This document shows positions 37,901-49,400 of a stretch of 64,000 bases of DNA, in pieces. The stretch comes from Nematostella vectensis. Taxonomy: Eukaryota > Cnidaria > Anthozoa > Actiniaria > Edwardsiidae. Every line of letters starts with the position of its first letter. The first letter of the stretch is position 1. Under the pieces are notes generated by a model. That model was not told where the DNA came from. It was given only the letters and a program-made list of their open reading frames with translations, and searched no databases. The stretch lies in assembly GCF_932526225.1 (NCBI RefSeq), contig NC_064044.1, positions 7,490,801-7,554,800 of the forward strand. The letters run 5' to 3'. The position numbers and the translations under genes were made by a program.

Positions 37901-40900
37901 TCCTTAGACGCGTCAAGTTTATTACAAAAGGTGACAATTATTACAAAACGTGTAAAAAAAATAGAAGAGAGGAATGGTATGCATTTACTATTTATGTTTT
38001 TAGTCTTAAGCTTTCTGTTTTTGTTTAAAGAATGGATTACTATCGGCGCTACCCTACTTCTGCCAGTATTTTACGTCACTTCCTGCGGGGTTTCTCGCTG
38101 ACTGGCTTATTCACAGCCATATAATAACCGTCACAGAAGTCAGAAAGATATTCACTCTAGCGTGTAAGTACTTGTAGGTTACATAAATAACAAAAAAAGC
38201 GAATAAGGAATCCCGGAATTGCTTAAATAAGCGTCGGGCCTTCTTTTAAAATTGGTTTTATTCTTAGTAGATGTTTTTTACAACGTGCATGGAGGTGAAA
38301 AATAATCTCAGAACCATAGCAAAACAACTGTCATTTTTCTTTACTTCCCTAACATACACTACCCTTCGTCATCGATGGTCTTTTTTAAGAGCAACACGTT
38401 TAGGCGAGGCGCTTATTCGTGGGGGGGGGGGGGGGGGTTGGAGAGTGTTGTTATTCGAGCAATGATAGTATTTGATGGGCTCTGGAATAGCACAAACGTG
38501 CACGGCGAAACAGACGTTTCTAAGATTGCGTGACTGCGTTTGTTCCTTGACTGGGTAGAGACCCGTTACTATTCTGGTATGGGGGTATGTGATTAATAAC
38601 ACATTGGATATTGTGTGTCTGGGTAGGGGACGAGTGTCAGATAGTGTGGGAATGTGTGACTGGTGTGAATAATTGTTGGTTTGTTCTATAATAACACACG
38701 ACCTACCGATCAGTGTTGTATGACATGAGGTTTTGTTTCGGCATTCCTGGGTACAGTGTGTATAATAATTGCTATGTTATATCAGTTATATGACATGAGG
38801 TTTTGTTTCGGCATTCCTGGGTACAGTGTGTATAATGGTTGCTGTATGTTATATCAGTTATATGACATGAGGGTTTGTTTCAGCATTCCTGTATACAGCC
38901 TGTATAATGGTTGCTATGTTGTAACGGTTGTTATATGACATGAGGTTTTGTTTCGGCCATTCCTGGGTACAGTGTGTATAATGGTTGCTATGTTATATTA
39001 GTTATATGACATGAGGGTTTGTTTCAGCATTCCAGCTTGCATAATGTTTGCTCTTCTATAACGTTTGTTATATGACATGAGGGTTTTTTCACAGCATCCC
39101 TGTGTGATGGTTGCTCTGTTATGTTGTGTGACATGAGATTTTGTTTCAGCATTCCTGTGTACAGCCTGCATAATGGTCGCTCTGGGCTTCACGAATCAAC
39201 CTGTCGTTGCTGTGACCCTCTTGTGCGTACTCTTCATGTTTCAAACTATCGATACCTGCGGACACTGGATAAGCCCCATGGAGTTCGCGCCGCGGTATTG
39301 TGGTCTACTGTTCGCTATCGCTAACTCTATTGGGACTAGCACTGGTATTGCCGCGCCGTTTGTTGTTGGTTACCTGACTAATGGTCAGGTACGGAACCAT
39401 TTTTCATTAATTTATTCACATCCTTTTCCCCATCCTCCTCCCCACCCCCTCTTTATTAAATATATAGTTCTATAACCAGGTGCGTACACAGGTGGGTGTG
39501 TACACAGGAGGGTGCGTACACAGGTTGGTGCATACATGGGGGGGGGGGGGGTGCATACACAGGAGGGTGTGTACACAGGTGAGTGCTTATACAGGTGGGT
39601 GCGTACACAGGGGGTTGTACACAGGAGGGTGCTTACACAGGTGGGTGTGTACACAGGAGGGTGCGTACACAGGTGAGTGCGTACACAGGTGAGTGCGTAC
39701 ACAGGTGAGTGCGTACACAGGTGAGTGCGTACACAGGTGAGTGCGTACACAGGTGAGTGCGTACACAGGTGAGTGCGTACACAGGGGGGTGCGTACACAG
39801 GGGGGTGCGTACACAGGGGGGTGCGTACACAGGGGGGTGCGTACACAGGTGGGTGCGTACACAGGAGGGTGCGTACACAGGAGGGTGCGTACACAGGAGG
39901 GTGCGTACACAGGAGGGTGCGTACACAGGAGGGTGCGTACACAGGAGGGTGCGTACACAGGAGGGTGCGTACACAGGAGGGTGCGTACACAGGAGGGTGC
40001 GTACACAGGAGGGTGCGTACACAGGAGGGTGCGTACACAGGTGGGTGCGTACACAGGTGGGTGCGTACACAGGTGGGTGCGTACACAGGTGGGTGCGTAC
40101 ACAGGTGGGTGCGTACACAGGTGGGTGCGTACACAGGTGGGTGCGTACACAGGTGGGTGCGTACACAGGTGGGTGCGTACACAGGTGGGTGCGTACACAG
40201 GTGGGTGCGTACACAGGTGGGTGCGTACACAGGTTGGTGCGTACACAGGAGGGTGCGTACACAGGTGGGTGTGTACACAGGTGGGTGCGTACACAGGTGA
40301 GTGTGTACACAGGAGGGTGCATACAAGGGGGGGGGGTGCGTACACAGGAGGGTGCGTACACAGGAGGGTGCGTACACAGGTGGGTGCGTACACAGGTGGG
40401 TGCGTACACAGGTGGGTGCGTACACAGGTGGGTGCGTACACAGGTGGGTGCGTACACAGGTGGGTGTGTACACAGGTGGGTGTGTACACAGGGGGTTATA
40501 CACAGGAGGGTGTACAAAGGAGCGCAGGGCGCACCCGCACACGATAGCCGCAAAAAATGAGCAATTTCTTATTAAAAGATTTTCAAATACTTTTCTTTTT
40601 TCGATACGCTTCATATGACTGCGCGGTCGCACCTGACTCTTTTGAAAAGAAGAAAATAATTGAATTTTGATTTATTTGTTCTTTAGGGGGCAAGGGACTG
40701 GAGGTGATAGGGAATCACTAACTTCGCTACTTTATTTTAAAAACTCAAAGATGCTCTCCATTTTTCCTTTCCTGTAGCCAACACGTGACCAGTGGCAGAA
40801 AGTGTACTATATAGGAGCTGGGATTTATGTGTTTGGCGCAGTCGCATTCGCCGCTCTAGGGACGAGTAAAGAGCAGCCCTGGAACACGCCACCTGAAGAC

Positions 40901-41050
40901 AACCTTGTCCCCGTGGACCTCCCCCACGAGAAACTTGTCTCACAGGGATCACGTGAGACTATGAGCCTGCTACGGAAACCACACGGTTATAAGTCTTTAC
41001 AAGAAACGAGCTTCAATGAGCGTAATGGCAGTCTGGTCATCAATGCGTAA
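31996..41050 (+). CDS. SLC17 (sialin/VGLUT family) anion transporter, copy 1 (10 exons, 496 aa)
   Basis: Exons: 31996-32142, 32532-32565, 33126-33325, 34439-34526, 35714-35803, 36329-36465, 37425-37574, 38031-38163, 39150-39388, 40778-41050. All junctions are GT-AG and every phase closes (1491 bases). SLC17/MFS hallmarks: first helix [12 protein letters not shown] and [12 protein letters not shown], then [129 protein letters not shown] and the polar tail. Twelve membrane segments are expected. The family moves sialate, glutamate, phosphate or other organic anions across lysosomal, vesicular or plasma membranes; the substrate is not readable here. The TM4 histidine typical of sialin and VGLUTs (PxxH) is Asn (YPSVN). 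The 34-bp exon 2 is easily missed. Confidence 0.93.
32645..32870. mobile_element. CAGGCCCGTACCCAGG MITE, ancestral to the duplication
   Basis: Begins CAGGCCCGTACCCAGGGGGG and ends TCCTGGGAATGGGCCTG. It sits in SLC17 intron 2 at the same site as a truncated relative in copy 2 (44147-44270), so it predates the segmental duplication. Confidence 0.8.
35405..35556. mobile_element. GATCTAG/GGGG-type foldback MITE
   Basis: AGGGGCAGATCTAGC at the left mirrors GAGATCCGCTACTGCC loosely at the right, with AAAGGGGGGGTTTGG and CTAAACCCTCCCC inside. Intron 4 of SLC17 copy 1. Related elements are at 36902-37184 and 63355-63500. Confidence 0.5.
36902..37184. mobile_element. CAGGGGCGGATCTAG element
   Basis: Begins CAGGGGCGGATCTAGGATTT and ends TACCCGCCCCTG after a C-run, in intron 6 of SLC17 copy 1. 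It is absent from the same intron of copy 2, so it likely inserted after the duplication or was lost there. Confidence 0.65.
38721..39186 (+). repeat. ~70-bp tandem array carrying the exon 9 acceptor (7 units, last is the real exon)
   Basis: TGACATGAG starts occur at 38721, 38791, 38863, 38936, 39006, 39073 and 39129. Each unit has the polypyrimidine tract, TTTC(A/G)GCATTCCTG and the first ~37 bases of exon 9. Units 1, 2 and 4 have the acceptor AG changed to GG, while units 3, 5 and 6 keep an AG. The last unit is the true exon start at 39150. Confidence 0.9.
39479..40520. repeat. 16-bp minisatellite (GTGCGTACACAGGTGG), about 63 units
   Basis: Intron 9 of SLC17 copy 1, beginning ~90 bp after exon 9. 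Units vary as AGG(T/A/G)GGGTG. Each carries CAG|GTG(C/G)GT, which resembles a donor site. Thr/His/Pro-rich ORFs in all frames are artefacts. Confidence 0.97.
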
Positions 41051-42380
41051 TCAGTTGTGTTCGGGCGTGGTTATAGAGACGTGTAAACTATTACTGACAG
41101 GTTCAGATAATAATGGAGTTCTCATAAACAAGTACATTGCTGTCTATCTAGATTATGCTCTGAAATGATTATATAAACATTACTCTTGTGTTATATAGTC
41201 TCATATAAACTTGACCTTTTTTACCTTCAATGGCAATAATAGAACAAAGTGTCTACCCAGTAACTACAGATTGTCAAATCGAGTATATTTTTGACCCTCG
41301 CATTTCGCTTGTGCAGGACCTAAAATACTGATAAATTAATTTAAAGCGTTTTGTCTAAACGCTGGACGGGCAAAGGCGTCGGCGGAAATATTTCGGAACG
41401 GGAAAAAGTAGAATCACTGAGGGGGGACTCCCGACCAATGATAGTATTTGTAAGCGGCGAGATTGTCATCTCTGTTTACAAGTCCCTCTCTAAATGTTTA
41501 CAATTATAACATTTAAAAACAGTGCGCCAATCACTGAATTTGGTACACACAACAAGAAAAAAATAATATAATTGTTTTGGTATTTCTAGTTAAAAAAACT
41601 ATTATTTAATAACTTATGTAAAACTAAAAATGCTAGAGCTTATTTTTCTATTCTGTATTTGTTTATGGAAAAAGAGAAAGGGGAATGGATTTTGATCCAA
41701 TAGAAACATTGTATAGAAAATTTAAGACACGACTGTTAATTACTTACTGTGACAACTGCTAATTACTCACGAAGAAGACGAAGTTGCTCACGACCTAAGC
41801 CGAGTCTTCAGCACCGAGTTACTCGCGACATAACGAGTAGTTCGCGACATAAACCGAGTTTAAACATTATCACAAAAAATTAGGCTTGTGATGAGGTCCA
41901 AATTTTTGTGACACTCACCTAGACAGCTATGTGTAGCTGCTAGCAGCGTGTGACATGACGTCTATACCTATTGAGCTCCGCGCGCGGCCCACGGCCCACA
42001 ATGACGTTATAAATACGGTTTGTAGCTATTCTTTCATCAAATATTGCCTAAATTATCAGATGATATCAGGTTAAGATCATCTTGCATCATTCAGATATGT
42101 CAAAATCAACCTTTCAACGGCTTTACGATCCAAAAAAGCCATAAAAACCTTTAAAATCAATTTTTTAAAGAATTTCGGCCATCTTGGGTCCGCCATCTTG
42201 GATCCGGCATCTTTGATTCTTATGATTTTCCCCCCTGCACCCCCTGGGTACGGGCCTGTGTTAGTTTTTTTGGAAATTTATGAGTGAAAATAAGGTTGCC
42301 ATGGCAACATGGAGCGTCTCTGTTTCACAGAGGCGTTTAACATAACTTTTCAATCTTGCGCTGATTTATACCTTCTTTAC
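41051..42380. other. Intergenic spacer between the duplicated SLC17 genes
   Basis: Copy-1 sequence with GCGACATAAACCGAGT-like repeats near 41770-41870, then ~500 bp outside the duplication that includes a half foldback (42313-42372, related to 10893-11081). No gene seen. Confidence 0.5.
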
Positions 42381-42763
42381 ATGCTATTGTACATTGAAAA
42401 TAAAAGAGAAAAGATTACTTACTAGACGCAAAAGTCTGAACCTTGCTTCGCTGAACGGCTACGCAAGTGGAGCTCGTCACACGCTATGGAAAACACCCAT
42501 GAAATAACTGATGATACCCCACGGTACAGCTTCAAGAAAAGTGTGACGTCATCTAAAGTGACATTGAGCACCGAACGTATCCATGCGCGCACGTTGATAA
42601 GTCACGCGAATCTCCTCACCCCGCAGCTGCGCATGCTCGGAGTCGAGGAGATTTTCAGTTGACGGAGTCAACGGAAATTTTCACTTCCGATATTGTGCCC
42701 CTTTACCTGTGAATTTAAGATACGAGAAAAAAATACACCATGGTGTATCTCTCGCAAGTGTTA

Positions 42764-43101
42764 AGGCCAAGTAAAAATGAAAACATGCTTATTGTCCTGA
42801 TAAGATAAAAATAGGAAGCATTATTTTTTATTCATTTTTCTCCTTGGTTTATCAAAGATTTGTTCGATTAACAAAGGAGATTTTCGCGATGTTGCGAACC
42901 GGTGAAAAAAATCGTAAGAAAAGCCTTGTAACGGGAACGTCTGCCTTTATTTCAGTGCCCAGGCACCGCTAACGCACACACCTGAGGAACAAACCATCAA
43001 GAAACAGCAGAAATAACTAAATAAAAAAAAAGATATTGATGCGGCCCCGTAAAAGGATGCGGGCGGGGACGATAAGCATGTCTTTTTTTTTTACTTGGCC
43101 T
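42764..43101. mobile_element. ~338-bp MITE (AGGCCAAGTAAAAA ends), copy 2 only
   Basis: Begins AGGCCAAGTAAAAATGAAAA and ends TTTTTACTTGGCCT, with GCATG further in on both arms. It lies upstream of SLC17 copy 2 and has no counterpart upstream of copy 1. Confidence 0.75.
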
Positions 43102-43315
43102 AACCGGCCTTTGTAAACGCTGTAACTCTTTTTTATTTACAAAAGAATGTATGGACCACTGTTCCGCAGCCGGTCTTTGCCCTTACGAGGCAAAATAAGC
43201 ATGTGTTCTATCACTCTTTAGCCGTCTAAATTTTAAAACGAAAAAATCAGGCGACCAGGGATGAATTTCGTGTGATCCTAAATTGAGCTACCTGTGGTTT
43301 GGGCACTTAACCAGT

Positions 43316-43408
43316 CACGTGAAGGAAGACAACGGAAGTTACCCGAACTTCGAACGAGTTACAATCAAGTTCTCAGTCATTCCAACCCGTTTAGCGTTCA
43401 CTATAAAG
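43316..43408 (+). promoter_or_regulatory. SLC17 copy 2 promoter: CACGTG E-box and TATA box
   Basis: GTCACGTGAA around 43314-43323 and TATAAAG at 43402-43408, 85 bp before the ATG at 43493. Same motif pair and GCGTTCACTATAAAGC context as copy 1. Confidence 0.55.
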
Positions 43409-43492
43409 CTTACTGAATACTGAAAAGGAAATCAACTTACTGAATACTGTAAAATCGTAAAAGATTCATTGCTTTATTTTGCGAGAACCTAG

Positions 43493-46400
43493 ATGCCGCA
43501 GTCAAAATGCAGTCTTCCTTGTCGATATATTCTTGCTGTTCTCGGCTGCTTTGGACTGACTGTGGCGTTCAGTTTAAGAGTCAACTTAAGCGTGGCGCTA
43601 GTGGCGATGGTGAATGCGACACAGACTGGCCGTTCTAAGGTAAGCGCCACTTTGAGAACTCAGAAAGAAGAATAACTGCATATGACAATATTTCGCTTTG
43701 TTTTTGCTTGGGAACCCTGTGGTATGGAGGCAACAAAGTTTATTCACTAGTCATTTCACAGGTAACCCAAGCATTCGGTTACCTGTGGTCATTCGAATCC
43801 CCCAACTCTATGGTTCTAGGGAAGAGTGGAGTTAACATGGAGGTTTAGAGCAAGAATCTGTCATGAGCAGGTTTTGGAATTGGCAGTTTTTGACTCTTAT
43901 ATTGTGAGGTTATATAATTGGTTGCACTTGACCCTCTATGTTCACTGTCCAGGGATTTTAGTTCTGTGCTGGAGTACAGAACCCTGAGATGGAATTCATG
44001 ATTTGTCTCATTAATAAAAATGGTTATGATTTTATAGGAAGATGACTTTTCCTGGGACCAGGAAACAAGAGGTATACAATATGTGCATCTGCTATAATCA
44101 GCTATAATGTTGCTATGATTCTTGGTATCACTATTTATAGGTGTATCAGGCCAATACCAAGGGGTGCCGCCCACAACGGCGGAAAATCAATTTCTGGTTC
44201 GCGATAGATGTGCGATAGATATGTCTATAATTCAAACATTTTTGTTGCCAAATCTGTTAATAAACGTCTGCATCTACCTAGCACCATCAGGCACAGGCAA
44301 AAGTCTCAAAATCACAAAACATTTGAAACCATCATCACAACAAAGGAAACTTTAGAATCACAAAACGCTTTTATAAACAGGTATTATTCTCGGGTCATTC
44401 TTCTATGGCTACATAGTAATGCTTATTCCTGGAGGATGGCTTGCCGAAAGGAATGGAGGGAAGCACTTTGTGGGACTTGGTGTACTGATCTCATCGGTAC
44501 TATCACTGCTGACCCCCCTGGCTGCTCGCTATAGCTACAAAATGCTGATAGTGCTGAGAATACTGGAGGGACTTGCACAGGTTGGTTGATGAGTAGTAAA
44601 GACTTCATGTATTAAACAACATTACATCATCATCACCTTCATTTCGGGGTACATACATCTGGATTTAAGATGTGGTCAGACATGATTTTTCATTTTGTCT
44701 TTCTAAATATGCACCTACTCAAATCCATTGTGTGTATGTGTCTGGGGGAGGGGGGAGGGGGGTGGCAGAGGATGCCGTCTCTGGACAACCCATTGCCTCA
44801 TCAGCAAGAACATCATCAACATTATCCTTAGTCCTTTTATCAACATCGTGTAATTTAGATAACACTTTCCCATTTAAAAATGTACTTTCCCGTTTAAATT
44901 TGTGTACTTTTGCGAGAATGAATGAATGAACACAATGAACATTATCTTTATGTACATTCACTGCCAGGGTGTGATATACCCATCTCTAAATGTTCTGTTG
45001 AGTTGTTGGGCTCCACCTGAGGAAAGAAGTAAAATGCTGGTCATCACATGGACAGGTAGGGTGATATCCTTCTATCTACTTGCATTATGACCAGCAATTA
45101 AACAATGTTTATAGAGTATTACTGTACCTTTAGCTGCCCGTCTGAGGAAATTCCAGGTAGGGAAATGGCAGGGGCAAATCAGATTTTGGCAAGAAATGTA
45201 AGGAAATCCATTGGCCTCCCCTGCCCCTTTTCTTGAACCCCTTGCTTCGGCCCCCCTTTTTTGAACTCCTGGCTCCGCCTCTGAATGGATAGGGTCTATA
45301 CTATATATTATATTGTACAAAAACACAGAAACACAGTAAATTAGAATGTGTGTGTTCCCAGGGAGGGGGAACAATTCAAAGCAAGGTGTCTATTGAAAGG
45401 GGACTCTAATTTCGAAATTCAGACTTCAGCTTAATATGCATAGCTATGTGTATGATATACTTCGCCTTGAAATATGGTTTGGTGGTATCTGGACCTGGCT
45501 TTTTGCTACCCTTGTTATACCCTTGGGTTCATCAATGTGTTAGTGTCTCTTTACCCATTGCCCCAATTTTCTTAACGAATTGTGGAGAAGCTATAATCGC
45601 CCCTGCAATTTTTCAAATAAATTTATAGGAAGTAATATTTAAACATTTGGTGCTCTAACACCCTTCAGGATGGCTTGGCCCCCACCCCCCCCCCCCCCCC
45701 CCTGAAGAATTCTTACCCTGCCACTTTGTCTGGACTGGTGTATCTGATGTAACATATAGGTTGCCAAGCTGGGAATATCATTGGTTTGGTGGTTTCTGGA
45801 CTTCTCTGTGCTTCCAGATTCCAGTGGCCATCTGTGTTTTATCTATTTGGTGAGTATCACTCTTGTTTATATGTATTAGAGTTCATTTGGTAATATTGTG
45901 TATAGATTGAGATTCAGTGTCATATGATGATTTTCTTTTACTTGATAACGACAATTTTATACAAAAAAACAGAGGCATGACATTTACTTTTTTTTTACTC
46001 AAAAAGGGGGTTGGACATCCATCCAATCATCTCATGTCTGTATATACTCCCCTGGGGGGGGGGCGTTCTCTGATATCAAACGGGCAGGGATCATTGTCAG
46101 GATTTTTTTAAAATAACCCTAAAAGATACTAAAGTGGGTGTGGTCTGGTAATATTTTAACCCTAAGACGATTGATCCCAACCGGATCTACCTCCAACACA
46201 TGAATTAATTCAAAAGGCCGAAATAGTTGTGTTTCTGAACCAGAAGAATAAATACATACAACAAATACTGGTCGAATACTAGTATTTGGTGTATTGTACC
46301 CATAACACATCATACACATATAATGCTTCACTACTTTTCAGTCTCATAAACTTTCCTTTTATCCCCAGGTGCAAGTGGTATTGTTTGGTACCTGTTTTGG

Positions 46401-49400
46401 TGTTTCTTAGTCTATGATAGCCCATCTGTTCACCCACGCATTTCGCTTGAGGAAAAGGAGTTTATAGTAACAGCTATAGGTGCATCACAAGACAAGGTTG
46501 TGAAAGTATGTGAACTTACAGCACGGCGTGCGCTACCATGTGTTTGCCAAGCAAAGTTTTGTGAACTTACCATAAAAGAAAGTTAGCCATTAAGGCTGAT
46601 TTTGACAGCACACCCCCCCCCCCCCCCCTCACACAACGGCCGAAGATCCACTTTCGGTTCTCAATAGACGTGCTATTTGTAGACAAAACTATAAAGCATA
46701 AGCTAGATTACTCTGGTATGTAGTCAAATCCGACAATAAACGTCCCCTAGAGATACTTAAAAGGCATAAAGGCAAAGGCATAAAAAAAAAAATCCCTTTT
46801 TATTTTTTCGGGGTTGATCAGATTTTTATCAGAGAACTAGTCCCCCCCCCCCTCCCCGCACCCCCGGAAAAATTAGGTCCACTTTTTCCGTGGCCTTCTA
46901 CGGCTCTGAACTCCACTACAACTCGAGTCGTAGAGAGTAAATCAGAATACGGATCCGCTACGGTGCTCGACTGAGAAAGTCGTAATGTGTAATTCAGGTC
47001 TAAGACATGTCGCGTAGGCAGGTCGCATACGACTAAATCGGGCTGTCTAAATCGGCCCTTAAACATGCAAGGATAATAGTTTAGGAGGTGGAGAATTCTT
47101 GCAGATGATTTCCAACAGCTTAATCGCCTTCTGGCTTTGTTTATTCTGAAACTACTTTTATTGGCCAACACCGAAATGTTTTCTATTCACGTCACCTATC
47201 CGCAAGACGCTAATCAATAAAAAAACCCAAAAGTTTAAAAAGCAGTTGTTATCGCCGGGCTTTACAACTTAACAGGCACGTGTATTTGTTTTGCAGAAAC
47301 ATCCGACCCCCTGGCGTCAAATCCTCACTTCACGGACAGTGCTGGCTATCAGTTTATCTTTCTTTTGTAGCAATTGGGGCTTCAATACCTTTTTGACCTC
47401 CTTACCCACTTATTTCCAGGAGGTTCTTCACTTTAACATAGAAGAGGTAGGTAAACCAGACATGAGTGGGCAGCGCGTCTTTAATGTACTAGTCAATTGA
47501 AACCCCCACCCCCATGGTCCCGGGGAAGGGTGGGGGGTTAGACTTTGACCCTGTACAAAACCGAGAAAAGCCCCCACCCAATCGGGACAAAACAGCAGTT
47601 ATATGCCCCTACCCCTGGGATGCAAGCTATAGGCAACTACCCGACAACAAGTCATCTGAAATAAGCTTTTTTTATCTTTCAAAGCCAGTACACTTCAGTG
47701 AGTACATTTGTACCAATTACTATGAAGATAACAGTTACAAAAAAAAATCATCTTCATCTGGCATTTTTTTTTTAATATTCGTTTTTGCACATGTCGCCGT
47801 GCAGCATGCCACACGCTGATACATGGAATTGCTTGTTACAGAAGAGTCTCAAGCCAGAAACTTACATGATATTTGTGACACTATTAACTTGTCCCAAACC
47901 CCCACGGTGGGGATAAGTCTTAGAGTAAAAAATTGTCAATTCCCCCACCCCCTCGGGACAGATTCTCGTTCAAAAGTGCTCTAAACCCCCACCTCAACCC
48001 CACACTTCCCCGGGACCATGGGGGTGGGGGTTTCAGGAAGGTTTTTTGATATCTTAAGATTTTTTTCCTTCTCAGGCGTGACAGGCGCAATTATTCCTGT
48101 GATTATTTTGGCTTGAATTTTCTAACCAAAAAGTCACGTGAGCTCTTAGCGCAAGACCCCTATTCCAAACAAGTTGCAATGGAATAGGCAAAACATTAGG
48201 ACTAGAAACAGATGAAAGTAATCTAAGGACATTGCACATACAGACGTAGTAAAGGGAGTTTATAGGGCAAACGTTCGCGTTCTTAATTGACCGTAATAGT
48301 TCCCTTACGCCTTAGTACTTAAAGCCGCATTGTTACCAGTTTAATTCCGGTTGATTACGTAAAATCTTTGAGGATGTGATTGATATTTTTTTAGAGCGGA
48401 TGGCCTGTTAAATAGCGCGGATTCTAATATATTTTATTATCTTTTAACGGTTGAGGTTTCTGTCGGACCTCCGGAAGTAAACTGGTAACAATGCTTTAAG
48501 TGCGCCGAGTTTATTACAAAACGTGTAAAAAGAAAATAGAAGAGACGGGTATGTATTTACTCTAAAGTTTCTGTTTTTGTTCGAAGAATGGATTTCTATC
48601 GGCGCTTCCGTACTTCTGCCAGTTTTTTACGTCACTTCCTGCGGGGTTTCTCGCTGATTGGCTAATCCACAGCCATATAATAACCGTCACAGAAGTCCGA
48701 AAGATATTTACTCTAGCGTGTAAGTACTTGTAGGGTAGAGAAATAACAAAGACAGCGAATAATGAATACCGTAATTGCTCAAATAAGCGTCGGGGAACGG
48801 GGCGTTTTATCTCTACATAAATGTGTTTTTTACAACGTCCATGGATGTAAATCTCAGAACCATAGCAAAACAACTCAATTATCTTTACTTCCCTTCTAAC
48901 CTATAGTCATGCTTGTCATCGATGTCTATTATAGGAGCAACACGTTTAGGCGAGGCGTTTATTCGGGGAAGGCGCTTTTTTTCATTTTTTCTCTTAGGCG
49001 ATGTGCTTATTCAGGGGGGGGGCTTAGGGGGTTGTTATTTGAGCAATTATAGTATTTGATGGGCTCTATAGCACGCACGCACACGGCGTAACAGACGTTT
49101 CTAGGATTACGTGACTGCGTTAGTTGCTTGACTGGGTAGGGAACCCGTTACTACTCTGATACCACAGCACTTACCCGTTTATAAGAACCTAGACTTTTCT
49201 AGGTCATCCTAAATAGGTTCTTATTTTTAGGTACCACTTAAAATTTTAGGCTACTTAGGTTCTTAAATAGGTTCTTAATTTAAAAGAAAAGTTAATGTAC
49301 TGTGCTGGTAGAAGGGGGGGGGGGGGTATCTAGATTGATGAAAGGTCAATACCGGCCTGGCCTTTGTACAATATGTGGTCAAAACCTCTGAAATATATTT

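Larger units (their letters stand above)
28791..41870 (+). repeat. Tandem segmental duplication, left copy (~13 kb)
   Basis: Homologous in order to 42381-52710: 3' end of the broken gene, the SLC17 promoter, all ten SLC17 exons and most intron sequence, and the downstream GCGACATAAACCGAGT repeats. Length differences come from array size and transposon insertions. Confidence 0.92.

Noticed and set aside
39412-40632. Up to 406-aa Thr/His/Pro repeat ORFs on both strands
   Set aside because: Translations of the 16-bp intronic minisatellite; open in several frames on both strands.
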